DNA from: Suillus spraguei | Lineage: Eukaryota > Basidiomycota > Agaricomycetes > Boletales > Suillaceae | DNA length: 64,000 nt | Assembly (NCBI GenBank): GCA_016800925.1 | Contig: JABCPU010000003.1 | Location: 1 to 64,000 of the forward strand | Reading direction: 5' to 3' | Part shown: positions 45,821 through 56,860 of the stretch, piece after piece | How positions within the stretch are numbered: the stretch's first letter is position 1 | How the letters are laid out: the number at the start of each line of letters is the position of its first letter | Program-made: the position numbers and the translations under genes | The notes under the pieces: generated by a model | The model's input: the letters and a program-made list of their open reading frames with translations, nothing else | What the model was told of the DNA's origin: nothing | Databases searched by the model: none

Positions 45821-46113
45821 TACTTAATGATATACTACACATGGGATAGATAATGTCATAGCAGACCGAGACAAACATTAGCTACTCGCTGTCAGATTGA
45901 CATATAGCTTAGCATGACATTGTATGCACGATTGCTTATGACCATGATGTGGCATGTCTGAGAAGCGTTGTGGCGCAGCCGCAACCCAAATCAGGTAATT
46001 TCTGATTTGTGGACTTTTGGTGATGGCGGTGGACAAATGCTGTGCAGTGTGCAAACAATCGCACTCCATGAGGGAAGTCTCAGACACAAAAACATATGTA
46101 GTGAACACAATTA

Positions 46114-46386
46114 CATCAGGAAATTCACACATTCCTTGACGTGCCCTTATGCGGACTTATTTACACTTAACTGCCTTGGTGAAATTGAATCTACTTGTCC
46201 AAAATTTCAATGTGAATGAATTCAGAAAAAAAAAGTTGAGATATATTAATATACATGTTTTATTGTATTTCGCACTCAAAAAATATAAGATATGCCAGGT
46301 GAATGATGTGAGAGAGAGCAAACAAGTTTTGAGATAAGTGAGTTAAGCTGATTAAGCATGTTAAGGAATGTGTGAATTTCCTGATG
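46114..46386. mobile_element. 273-bp MITE with Plavaka-like ends, TA target duplication
   Basis: The ends CATCAGGAAATTCACACATT... are inverted copies for 24 bp (46114-46137 and 46363-46386), flanked by TA (46112-46113, 46387-46388). The first ten bases, CATCAGGAAA, are the same as the termini of the 4253-bp Plavaka-type element at 21086. The interior is AT-rich and non-coding. Confidence 0.85.
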
Positions 46387-46429
46387 TACATAATGCGCCC
46401 AAGGCCGGCGGTTGTGTGTGCAACCGTCC

Positions 46430-46674
46430 AAGGTTGCACCTGTCAGTATTACGTAATAGTCAGGATGTCATTTTCTGCTATGGGAGTCCCTTGCCCCCCT
46501 GGCAGGCGGCATATCACCATAATCGCCAGAGATATATGGCTCGCATTTATGAGCCATATATTTCTGGCAATTATGGTGATATGCCGCCTGCCAGGGGGGC
46601 AAGGGACTCCCATAGCAGAAAATGACATCCTAAATATTATTCACATTACGTAATACTGACAGGCGGCTGCAACC
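46430..46674. repeat. Foldback palindrome of about 245 bp
   Basis: Left arm (GTCAGTATTACGTAAT ... ATGTCATTTTCTGCTATGGG ... GCGGCATATCACCATAAT) is repeated in reverse complement on the right; the core arm of about 80 bp (46467-46546 against 46551-46628) is nearly perfect with a loop of only a few bases near 46548. Outer parts of the arms pair with small indels. It begins about 40 bp after the MITE. Confidence 0.9.
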
Positions 46675-48972
46675 TTCAAGTTGGACCGACTTGGGCGACC
46701 ACTTGTGTCAGGTCAACTCGCAAGGCATCGCGGCTCGTTCCTAATCAGGACTGGCACAGCCACACATTAGCATGCAAAATATTTAAATTACTACTCACAG
46801 GACGTGAGGGGTGCTAGGCAGAGGAACTTCAGACAGAGGGACAGTCGGCAGATCAGATGGAGGATCAGGATCAGAGACAGTCCGCAAATCAGATGAGGAA
46901 CTAGGCTAATCAGAGTCGGCCAGCAAAGTATTGGTAGATTTGCGTCTAGCATTGCGGTGGGGAGGCATCCCAGAAGTTTGTTGAGTTCAATGGACACCGT
47001 TTCAATGGCTTATATGCATTTGGATTTAGCAACACTCGAAGTCAGACTAGAGTAATATGTTTTTGTATTCATACTGAATTCTTTTATATATCATCATGCA
47101 TTCTTTATTGATTATTCAATGAAAGAGATTTACCTGTCACTGTATCTCTTTATACGCCTCTTTATACGCATCCGTATATATTGGCGCCATGACCACGTCG
47201 TATTGTGCGAGTTCGCTATACATTTGTGACGGCACTCAGTCCCTCGGCGACGCCTGATCTAATCTGAGATATCAGATAGACATTTTCCTTCTTCCATGTG
47301 CTTACTTCGAAGTAGGTTCGTAACAGACCACTTCATCTCTCATCTCGTCTGCATATCACTACACATAACTAGTCGGTCTGTGTTGGGTCTGTGTCGGAAT
47401 TGAAGCTGGCAGATAACGGGAACCGGGCAATGGCCAGTCATTACGTTCACGATCACTTCCGGGGACACTGTAGTAGTGTGTTCTGTCGCTTTCTCTCTTA
47501 TCGCGCATTCTCTGGAGTCGATCATTCTCTCACAGTTAAATGAGCCTCGTTCAGAGGAGAGTCTGAGGGACTTCCCATAGGAATTTACAGAAAAAAAGGA
47601 CTCGACATCGGTTAATTTACGGACAAAATCAGTAAACAGTAAGACAATTATTTAATTATTTAATAGTGGTAGTCGATTATGGAGCGATTCTGCGTGTGAT
47701 TATGAGTTCAAAACTCGAAAATCGTGTGAAAATCGTACTTTGAACCCACTGCGACATCGCCGAGAACGGATTTCAATGCGATTCTCGTTGGATTCATGAA
47801 CTTATCTATGTATGCTAAGTAAGTGAATACTTGCAATTATTATATAAATTCTGTTTCGGACACACCAGCGACACGGACTACCAAGATGCCACAACGAACG
47901 CAAAGGCAAGTGCAAGTACAACATCTAATTATGTTCGCGTTGCAGGTAAAGAAAAAACGAGCTCAAGTCCGCCTGCGTCGCCAACGGAGGCTCGAAAGTC
48001 TTACAGGACACGAGTTCAACAGCTCAGATGAGAATGGAGACTCGTCCTTTTCTGGCACCGCTTCGATCCTAATATTAACTTACCTCGATTACAACAGAAA
48101 CAGCAAATGCCATATAAACCATTGGTTTAGTGTGATATGGAAACCACGGTCCTTGGCAAGCGTTCTGGTGAGGATCTGCCTGCTGCTGGTCGGAAACCTC
48201 CTACCCCACACTCTCGTGCCACACATATCAGATTTGGATTCGGAGGACGAATTTGATGACGGCGCGGACTGGCTGAATGGCGATCGCAGCCTTCCTGCGG
48301 GGTTCGAGACAGTGGAGAAAATCTCGTTTATGCTCGCTGGATGTGATAGTATTGATTTACGTTCGCTTTATCTACGTGAACTACTTTCAGAGTCGAGCGC
48401 TAAACAAGCTTCGCAGCCTGTTTCTGCGCCCATGAAGAAGGTCAGGAGTTTGTCGCACATCAGGGAAACGTAATTCACTACAGAGTGCTACGGAGTGCCA
48501 TGGAGCACTCTGCAGCACAATGCAACCCGCTGATGCAGTCTCTACCCGATCCTTCTGATTGGAATCTTTGGGAGTGAATCACCTAAATTCACGTACAATT
48601 GTTCAAATTCACGGTAATTCACGCGGGTAAATTTGAGAGCCTTTTTAGCGTCTGTCACTGTATAGGTGTATGATGGACACATCAGACTTGACAGTCTTGC
48701 TCTTCTTCTTCGATACCTTGGCTCCATTAACTGGCAATGTACGGTGAGTCAGCGATTGAGTTTTTCCACAGGCGAAGTAAATATAATTCACAGCTTGTCT
48801 TGCTGCGAGAATGACATGTTGTGCAGCTTTAAGGATGTCTTACTGGCAGGAATCCTGGCTTGTAGTTGGTAGTCCTCGGTTGAGTTGTCGTAGTCGGTCC
48901 TCCGCCACCTCCCGCTATATCATATAATGGAGGTTTGGCCTTGGGTTTGCCTCGCAGTCCGTCCCCGTTCCA
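46675..48972. other. AT-rich intergenic stretch with one weak ORF
   Basis: No recognisable gene. An open stretch 47886-48473 (MPQRTQRQVQ..., later SDLDSEDEFDDGADWLNGDRSLPAGFETV) has coding-like composition in its second half, but no recognised domain and uncertain splicing, so I do not call it a gene. 48570-48640 contains several copies of the word AATTCACG, possibly a decayed transposon end. Confidence 0.4.
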
Positions 48973-49250
48973 ATGACCCTCACGCCCGGCGACTCCAGCA
49001 CTCTAATCGTCTCACTTCCATGCACGCATCCTGACATCTTCCACGAGATAGACATGATGGAAGATGCGGCAGTCGCTTACGGACTTGACAACCTCTCAGA
49101 TATGTTTCCCCAGAGCAGCAGCAGGCTCAGTCGTTATCCGGAAGGAATGGGCGATGGCAGGATGGGTCGAAGTCATACCTTTCATTCTCGTACGTCCATT
49201 CCTCTTCCTTGATGCATAATTCAACTTGGTAACGTCAAACTCAACCTAAC
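48973..49250 (+). pseudogene. FRS1 fragment (PheRS beta), one exon, plus strand
   Basis: The translation [27 protein letters not shown] and, after a frame slip, [18 protein letters not shown] match the exon at 59983-60200 of FRS1, and the segment ends at the same GTACGTCC intron donor. Only this part of the gene is here. It lies 485 bp from the stop of the ankyrin-like gene, facing it, the mirror image of the arrangement at 54.5-54.7 kb. Confidence 0.75.
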
Positions 49251-49734
49251 AGTGGTTGTCTAGCAGTGAAATTGACAACCCCCGAATCCTTGAATGTCAA
49301 GTAGTTTGCTACCAAAAACGGTTCACAAGAATCGCTCGCATGCTGTTACGGGGTGCAAGCAATCTTCAATTATATCAATGACACTAACGGTACAGAATAC
49401 TGTAGCACACTGCATGTGCCCCAAGCAGACAATACATGGAATTTTAAAAAGTCAATGGATTGCCTCTTCGACATAAGACAGGAACATCCTTCAACGTCAA
49501 CACCATTATGATACGTCTCACAACGTGAGACTGAGGTACTTGGCTGCAATACCAACTGTGGGGTGATCATTGATTTGGTGCCTGCACGTGTCTATTCTGC
49601 GAAGCGCTATTTCATAGTCATTGTCAGCGATACGTGTAAGGTGCCTTCGCAGTCCACATATACAGTATCACTGAAGCAACATCTCAGTTCGAACCCATCC
49701 TGCGACATGGATCAAACTGATCAAAAAAGAGAAC

Positions 49735-50864
49735 TTACTCGTCCATAAGCCACTCGTCCAACATGTAAGATATCGCAAAGATTTTCTTGAAGGATTCAGG
49801 GACAGTGTAACTGCTAGATAGTCTACACATCGGGCAGCGAGGGAGCAAGGGATAGTCACATATAAACAATCAGTGCCTTGGCTTTAAATGAGTGCGAACA
49901 ATAAACCTACCCAGGTACAAGCATGCACAGTTCCTTGGAATCATTCGTAACACCAATTAGAGCTTCCGGAGTTGCATGGTCAGGCGACCTTTTGTAAGGC
50001 TCTATCCGAAGTACAGAGTTTGGTTGTAGTACTGTTAAGTTGTGCTCTGAGAGTTGGTATGCAGCATGCCACCTTCCATCGGAGCCCAAATGAAACCACA
50101 ACATCCATATACGGCCTGCAGGGAGAATAACACGTTCCTATCAGTACGAGGAAGAGAAACAATATGGACCACATACTTCCAGCAACAAATTCCACGCCAA
50201 TTTTCCGCGTAATACGAAGACGTTTCTGAAACATCCTGAAACGGAAACAAGCGACAAAGCGACCATCACCCAGCTCTTGCACCTGAATTTCGTCTGGCGG
50301 ACAACCTAAAAAATGTCTCAAGGAATCATCCTTGGCTGATAGTGCATAGTGAATGAATCAGTGCTCTCTAGAGGCGTGAAGTATCATGATACACTTACGG
50401 TTAAGTTCTTCACTCAAATCCAGCTGTGTGAACAGTGAGTGATCGCTCACCATCACGCACGCAAGTCGTAAGTCAGAGGAGCAGGCAGGCGATAATTTTG
50501 GAATGAAGTTAATAAATGCCGAAAGGGCTTCTCGCCGATTGTTTACGATCGCCCAATACAGCGCTGTGTGACCCTCGATATTGGGTTGTTGTAGGAGTTT
50601 GGAGAATTCTGTCGCTGCTGGGAGAGTAGCAGCACAGGCACTGACAGTCTGAGCGACAGAGGAAGGGGCAAAATCGGGAGAAGAGACAATTGCACGGATG
50701 CATGATAGACATTCTTGTTTGGATTGTAGAAAGGAAAATACCCATAGCTTCAAGCTGGACCAGATGGAATCCGCTGATAGTGACGTAGAAATTGCATTGT
50801 ACGAGGGGGGTGAATCACAGGAAACAGATGCGCTAGCGTCAAAGGCCTCAGACTTGGTAATCAT
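49735..50864 (-). CDS. Ankyrin-like hypothetical protein, four exons, intact
   Basis: Exons 50864-50399, 50335-50177, 50115-49911 and 49822-49735 splice in phase to 305 residues, ATG (MITKSEAFDAS) to TAA. Residues about 95-150 contain GHTALYWAIVNNRREALSAF, the look of a single ankyrin-type repeat; the middle has GCPPDEIQVQELGDGRFVACFRF and the C-terminus SYTVPESFKK...LMDE. No enzymatic motif. A broken second copy lies inverted at 53419-54513. Comparing the two supports the exon model: all intron positions agree. Function unknown. Confidence 0.65.
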
Positions 50865-51038
50865 TGTGGAGAGGTAAGACAAAATATAGGGGCCTGCCAA
50901 GTAATTAAGTGTAGGCTTACCTGAGTTCCATAAATAGTCTGCGGTGAGCTTTGATTAAGGGACGACAGTCTTAACTACTTACACAAGCACTCTGTTCCGT
51001 GAATTACAATGTCGTAGCGGTACCAACGCCAGTCCGTC

Positions 51039-51790
51039 TCACTTTATAAACATCAACAGTATGACAAGTATGGAAGATAATCCTACAATGACAGATGCTG
51101 CAGTAACCGGGATGAGAGAGAATCGAAAATCAACAACTTGAAACACATGCCAGATGAAAGCATTATGGCAGGAATGACACACTAAAACCGTTCTCTGCTC
51201 GAGCGGAACACTTGTCCTCCGCACCAGATAGGAAATCCACAGCGCGTGATATCGGGGTGCGCTCGGTGTGGATATCCACTCAAAATACATGAGCATATTA
51301 GGACGTTTTAGACATGCATGCACATACCAGATAAAAACTGGAGGCGAGATACCTGTGCGAATGTCTTCGTCTGTGTCTGGGACCGTGAATATGCCTGTAT
51401 GCACCAACATTTGTTTCTCGACGCGTGCACCGCGCGGGAGGGACGCGACTACCAAGAACAGCGTTGGGGTTTCTTACAGAATTCATATTTCCTGTTTGCT
51501 TTTTTAATCTCTCGGCTCACCTCGCAAAGTTTCACAAGCCCGTTGAATGTGTATGGTATCAACATCGTCCACAAGCCAATAAAGCGAAAGCAGAACATGG
51601 CCCCCTGCAGTGTTGGCAGCGCGAATGACGCGATCCATGCTGGAACACCAACGCAGTTTCAAGTGCCAACGAGGATGGAGAAAAGAGAGTCAAAGACGGA
51701 GGGAGTAGATGATCTGTCCAGATACGAAAAAATATGGCTCCATCTAATCTAGGAATTAGAGAGGCATCTCGTGTCACAAAAGGCTGGATA
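51039..51790 (-). pseudogene. Membrane-protein gene fragment, hypothetical
   Basis: One minus-strand frame reads FSYLDRSSTPSVFDSLFSILVG, a TGA, then NCVGVPAWIASFALPTLQ and FIGLWTMLIPYTFNGLVKL up to a GTGAGC donor near 51520; further down, a segment ending FRFSLIPVTAASVIVG LSSILVILLMFIK stops at 51039. Hydrophobic runs suggest at least four membrane spans. The frame is interrupted and the family was not recognised. It may be a decayed gene in the rearranged block. Confidence 0.35.
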
Positions 51791-51892
51791 CACGGTGACA
51801 GCTTGTGAATAAGGACCAATATTAGCAGGTGCTCAAGCCCTGTACACGAAGCGCTCTCCTTGTACTATCCTTGCGCGCGACGCATTCAACCA

Positions 51893-53307
51893 TCACACCC
51901 ACCGCTTGGGAAGATCTACTCTCCCATAAGCCCTCGAAGGAAGTGAAACACCAAAGAATTCAGTGTATGCCTTGTTTGCAGGTGCGAATACCTTGAGGGC
52001 GAGGGAAGGCAGTAAGAGTGTGATATTAGCCACATCTTCCATGCGCAGATCATGCGATTCCAGAATTCCTGTAGTACGAGTGAGATTGGGTATAAAAATG
52101 GTGCAAATGATAGATTGGTACCTTGTAATTGAATGAAGCAGTCGCAAACTTGTTCTTCGAGGGGTATTTCTGAGTCTAGAGATGGGTCTCGATGAATGTT
52201 TCCGCTCGCATGTTATGGTCCGATAGTGTGTTGACGGATGGTCTGAGATGCGGTGCGGTCTGTTGGTAGGTTCATATGTGCCGCCAGAGATGTTTTCGCA
52301 TCCCTCTAGGACTGAATTTTCGACCACGTTCTTCAGTTCACTGAAACTGTCTTCTAAGAGTGGTGGAACTTCGACCCTGCCATCTGTAGATTCCGAAGCT
52401 CGTTTGATACGCAAATATGCAACAGGCGCAGATTCATTGTCTGTATGCATCACAACTTCTGTTTCATCCAGCACAATACGATGCTTGAACAACGGGCTGT
52501 CAAGAGTAAGAGTTTCATACTCTCCGCCTTCACCACATATATGCAAGCCATAAAGACTATTCCGCGAGAAAATGAATCAATTTGTTTATGCAGAAGATAT
52601 GGACGCACCAATCGCGTGAAGGTGTCCTGCATTTTTTTCCTAGGTGCTTCACTGCCAGACCGATGCCTGCTACTTTTATGAGCACGCTTGTAATCCCGGC
52701 TGCAATCATCTCAAATAGCAATTCGGCTTGATCGCGCTGCCAGAGGTAGGCTAAAGGTGTCGACGACACTTGCTGAGCGTGAACACTATAACCTTAATGA
52801 TATGTGGCCAACACGCACACATGTTCGACGCGAATGCGTTGGTAATTTGAGAGAATAGCGCCGACTGAGACACTTTGCACATCTGAATGGTGAACCTGGT
52901 TGCGATGAGATCAGAGTGAAATTGATGTAGGTTAAATCTGACTTTGACGTGCTCTAACAATGTGTAGAGATCCTCCGTCTCATCACCCAACACGTCAACT
53001 CCCCCAGCACTACGCGAACCATATTCTGCGTTAGGATCACTTTGTATGACGCGTCGATAGAGTGGAACTTCGAGAGGGCGCAAGCTACAAATTCCATCGT
53101 GTCTTGGCCTACTGTCTGGTACATATACGAGTTGATCTCATCTATGGAGATGAGACATTTTCGAGGGAGAAAGGTAAAGTCAAACCTTTTCCTGATTGCG
53201 GGGAGAGGGTTTCTGCAGCTACGAGTTGATGACCATTGGCATTGCAGTGGGAAAAATTATAACAACTATCTTTCCCTCTGCTATTGAAGGAGTGGGACGT
53301 GCTTCAT
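51893..53307 (-). pseudogene. DPH6: DPH6-like diphthine-ammonia ligase, truncated and frame-broken
   Basis: Minus-strand blocks follow fungal Dph6: KDSCYNFSHCNANGHQLVAAETL, DEINSYMYQTVGQDTMEFVA, VPLYRRVI, GDETEDLYTLLEHVK, VGAILSNYQRIRVEHV, TPLAYLWQRDQAELL, AAGITSVLIKVAGIGL, GLHICGEGGEYETLTLDSPLFKHR, then a first RidA-type segment ending DLPKRWV. Dph6 amidates diphthine on elongation factor 2 using ATP. The ATP-binding loop at the start (expected SGGKDS) is disrupted: after MKHVPLL the frame reads a TAG and resumes one base off at RGKDS. Another slip lies before TPLAYLW, and the second RidA-like domain is missing. It is divergent from the ankyrin-like copy at 53419, 111 bp apart. Confidence 0.75.
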
Positions 53308-53418
53308 TGGCTGACTTTCCGTAGGATTTAGAACTCTCAATTAAGAACGTGCGGTTCAAACGTGACTGCCTGTTATAGGTCACGGTATTGGCAGGCCCCT
53401 ATATTTTGTCCCTCCACA

Positions 53419-54513
53419 ATGACCACCAAGTCCGAGGCCTCCGACGTTAGCCCATCTGTCTCCTGCGATTCACCCCCCTCGTACTATGCAATTCATACAT
53501 TAGTGTCAGCAGATTCCGCCTGGTCCAAGCTATGGGTATTTTATTTTCCTTTCTACAATCCAAACAAAAATGTCTATCATGCATTTGTGCAATTGTTTCC
53601 TCTCCAGATTTTACCCCTTCCTCTATCGCTCAGACTGTCAGTGCCTGCGCTGCCACTCCCCCAGCAGCAGATTTTTCCAAACTCTTGCAAAAACCCAATA
53701 TCGAGCATCACACAGCGCTATATTGGGCGATTGTAAATAATCGGCGAGAAGCCCTTTGGAAATTTATTAACTTCATTCCAAAATTATCACGTGCTTGCTC
53801 TTCTGACTTACGACTTGCGTGCATGATGGTTAGCGACCACACGCTGTTCACACAGCTGGATTTGAGTGAAAAAATTAGCCGTAAGTGCATAGTACTTCAT
53901 GCCTCTAGAGAGCATTGATTTATTCACCATGCACTATCAGCTAAGGATGACTCCTTGAGACGCTTTTTGGGTTGTCCGCCAGACGAAATTCAGGTGCAAG
54001 AGCTGGGTGACGGTCGCTTTATTGCTTGTTTCCGTTTCAGGATTTTCCAGAAACGCCTTCGTATTACGCAGAAAATGGGCCTAGAGTTTGTTGCTGGAAG
54101 TATGTGGTCCGTATTGTTTCTCTCCCTCGTACTGATGGGAATGTGCTATTCTCTCTGCAGGCCGTATATGGGTGTTGCAGTTTTATTTGGGCAAAGATGG
54201 AAGGTGGCGTGCTAAGTACCAACTCTCAGAGCACAGCTTGCCAGTACTACTACAACCAAACACAGTATTTCACATGAAGACTCACCCTGACCATGCAACA
54301 ACCCGCGTCAGAGATCATCCTATGACATCATGTATGCTTGTACCTAAGGAGTAGGTTTATTGTTCCCACTCATTTAAAGCAAGACACTGATTATTCCTAT
54401 GTGACAATCCCTTGCTGTCCGATGTGCAGACCATATTACACTATCCCTGAACAATTCAAGAAAGCCTTTGGAATATCTCACAGGTTGGGTGACTGGATTA
54501 TGGACGAGTAAGT
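53419..54513 (+). pseudogene. Inverted second copy of the ankyrin-like gene, broken
   Basis: Closely similar to 49735-50864 over all four exons and introns but on the opposite strand. Two lesions are visible: a 5-bp insertion after KLWVF (near 53545) that shifts the frame, and loss of the third intron's donor (CCTGG/GTAGG in the intact copy, CCTAAGGAGTAGG here, near 54350), which puts a TAG in frame. It ends ...SHRLGDWIMDE at about 54513. Confidence 0.8.
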
Positions 54514-54659
54514 TTTCTTCATTGATCAGCTTGATTTATATCGCATGATGGGCTTGAATTGACCATGTTGCTTTAGTGATACTGTATATGTGGACTGCGA
54601 AGGCTTCTTTCATGTATCGCTGACGACGTGAAACTCAAAAGTTTTTTTTTCGTGTGAGT

Positions 54660-55817
54660 ATTGTTAGGTTGGGTTTGGTGTTAAGTGTAGATATGCGCCA
54701 AGAAATGGATGGAAGGCAACGTTTCAAGCGATTCTGTCATCGTCTGTTCCCTCCAGATAGTGTCTGAGCCTACTGACCGCTAATGGTTGTGCGACTGTGC
54801 TGGCCTGGGGGAAGATTGTCGAACATGTAAGTGATTGCATGTCGACCTCGTGGAAAATGTTAGGACGCGTGTGTAAAAGCGAGACAATTAAAACATCGGG
54901 GCCGTTTGGTGAGATGTGTTGTGGGGGGCGTTAGTGAAACAGTGACACAGGAGTTGATGCATGTGCAGTTACCGTAGGTAGTGTCCACCATAGGGCCTCG
55001 CCCCAAAGGACAATAAACAAGGATTAAAAAAAATGCATGTGCAGTCACCGTGCGGGGCGTGATATCAGGAGATATGATCATCGATCCGTCGGGAAAGACG
55101 ATCTTGCAAGGCTCGATCCTAGCAACTGATCCTCAGCTCCCCGGATCAAATTCACAAGCTCAAAACAACATACATAAACGACTCAGCACAATACTCCGAA
55201 ACACACTTGCCACCATATTAATTACGATCTGCAACTTCGCATCATCCGTAGCAGTCGTATTAATGTTAATGAAAACATTTCTAGTCTTCAGTGTGATCTT
55301 ACTATGCTCCAAACTAATGATAGGTAAGCACCGGGTATTTGATTCATAGACTTGCATGGGCTCTGCAGCGATGTGCACTGAGAAGCACAAAAGCGATGTT
55401 TTACGGTTTCATATCGGAATGGAGGGGTGAGGGTTTCTAGGTTGTGTGTTCCGATGGCGACGAGGTTTCGCCTGCACTCGATATTTTGGTGTAATTTTTT
55501 CTTGGAGGCCGATGAAGGATACGTAGCACATGGACATTAATTTGATGCTACACAATATTGCACACGCGAATAATGGACTGACGCATTAGGTCTTGGAGTA
55601 GTGATGTTTGTTAGTGCAGACAACGCGACGGCTCTTGGGAGACGGCTGCGGTGATGAGGTCTTTGCAACCGTACCACCGTCTGTGGGACATGCATACTTC
55701 GGCAGATCTGGTTAACCTAGAAATGCGCGCAAGATACGCAAGATACCCTCTAGACAGACCAGGTTGTATCTGCATGCTAGTCAGATGTGCATTGCGGTTG
55801 TGCCGACCGGTAATACT
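54660..55817 (-). pseudogene. FRS1 copy 2 (PheRS beta), lacking first and last exons
   Basis: Antisense to FRS1-like sequence from the exon equivalent to 61006-61141 (at about 55630-55770) through [29 protein letters not shown] (55160-55320), PSGKTILQG read in reverse, and LIVSLLHTRPNIFHEVDM (near 54860), to the intron equivalent to 59925-59982. About 75 bp between YES and SEHSK is deleted and the frame is broken repeatedly. At about 55817 it joins directly to the DPH6 copy, reading in the same direction. Confidence 0.75.
54975..55032 (+). mobile_element. Short A-tailed retroposon, copy 1, with 18-bp target duplication
   Basis: 58 bp starting TAGGTAGTGTCCACCATAGG and ending in a run of seven A. 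It is flanked by ATGCATGTGCAGT(T/C)ACCG at 54957-54974 and 55033-55050 (17 of 18 identical). The corresponding position of intact FRS1 has no insertion. Confidence 0.75.
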
Positions 55818-56500
55818 TCACCAGACATGCAAACTGGCGCGTGGTGGTATCCTGCATTTCGTGCAACAATTTTCCTAGGTGCTTTACTTTCAGACCCATT
55901 TTAAAAAATCCTTCATTATGGTCCGCCGGGGCCGAGCCCTATGGTGGACACTATCTACAGAATGTCAGACCGATGCTTGCTACTTTGATGAGCACGTTTT
56001 TTATCACAGTTAAAATCGCTTTAGACAGCAATTCGGCTTGATCGCGTTGGCAGAGGTATGCCAAGGGCATAAGGAAGAGACGGTGGCACCTGCTAAGCGT
56101 GATTATTACGATGTATCGCCGGTACGCACGTGTTTGACGCGAATGCATTGGTAATCTGAGAGAATGGCACCGACTGACAAGCGATGCGGGTCTGGGTGGT
56201 AGGCCTGGTCACAATAAAACCAGAGTGAGATTTGTACAGGTTAGATCTAACCTTGACGTCACATAATGACATATAGAGATCCTCCATTTCGTCTCCCAAC
56301 GTGCCAGCACCCCCAGCACTGCGTAAACCAGTATACATATTTCTCATTAGTGCCATCTAGGCCTCGTGCTTGTGTGACGTGTCGATAGAGCGGAACTCCA
56401 AATGCGCGAGCTATGAACTCGATTGCGTCTCGGTGTAACTCATGTCTGGTCACTACAGACCCCATCTATTATGGAGATGAGGCTGAAGTTCAACTAGGAA
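55818..56500 (-). pseudogene. DPH6 copy 2, 5' portion, fused to FRS1 copy 2
   Basis: Minus-strand phrases IEFIARAFGVPLYRHVTQ, GDEMEDLYMSL, VGAILSDYQCIRVKHV-like sequence, MPLAYLCQRDQAELLSKAI, NVLIKVASIGL and KHLGKLLHEMQD parallel the DPH6 at 51.9-53.3 kb. Frames are broken in several places. It lacks the CGEGGEYETL region: the sequence switches to FRS1 at about 55817. Confidence 0.75.
55900..55957 (-). mobile_element. Short A-tailed retroposon, copy 2
   Basis: On the minus strand: TAGATAGTGTCCACCATAGG ... GGATTTTTTAAAA, about 80% identical to copy 1 in its 5' half. It interrupts the DPH6 copy at the position aligned with GIGL/KHLG and is flanked by an imperfect repeat (ACTTTCAGACC, 55886-55896; AATGTCAGACC, 55961-55971). 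Confidence 0.65.
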
Positions 56501-56860
56501 AGCTGAGTACAGACCTTTACTTGATTTGGGGGAGAGGACTGCTGCAGCTACATTCGTGACCGTTGGGACAAGTTGTAATAATCCCCCCGCCACTGATAAG
56601 TGTAATGTACTTCTCTTCATGTCGATCTAAGTCCGAGATTATATAATATGTAACCCCGCCGGTACCCCGCAGTGAATTGAGATTCCGACGGGTAGCATGG
56701 TTGCGGGCCGAATAAAGAACAATCTAGGCCAAGGGGCCAGCCCAAACCATGCGAGTTTATAACTAGGGCACATTCGACTTTTTCCTTGCCGTCTCTAGTC
56801 TCGTGTCTTATCATCTTGGGTTCTCGAGGATAACATCTAGACCATTCTATATTCTATACT

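Noticed and set aside
47135..47323. Possible solo LTR (TGTCAC... to ...TTCGTAACA)
   Set aside because: No flanking duplication (TTACC against GACCA), no second copy in the window, and terminal bases are not inverted beyond 2-3 positions.
55050..55349. Plus-strand ORF with hydrophobic stretch
   Set aside because: Antisense of the decayed FRS1 copy, whose minus-strand reading matches PheRS beta.
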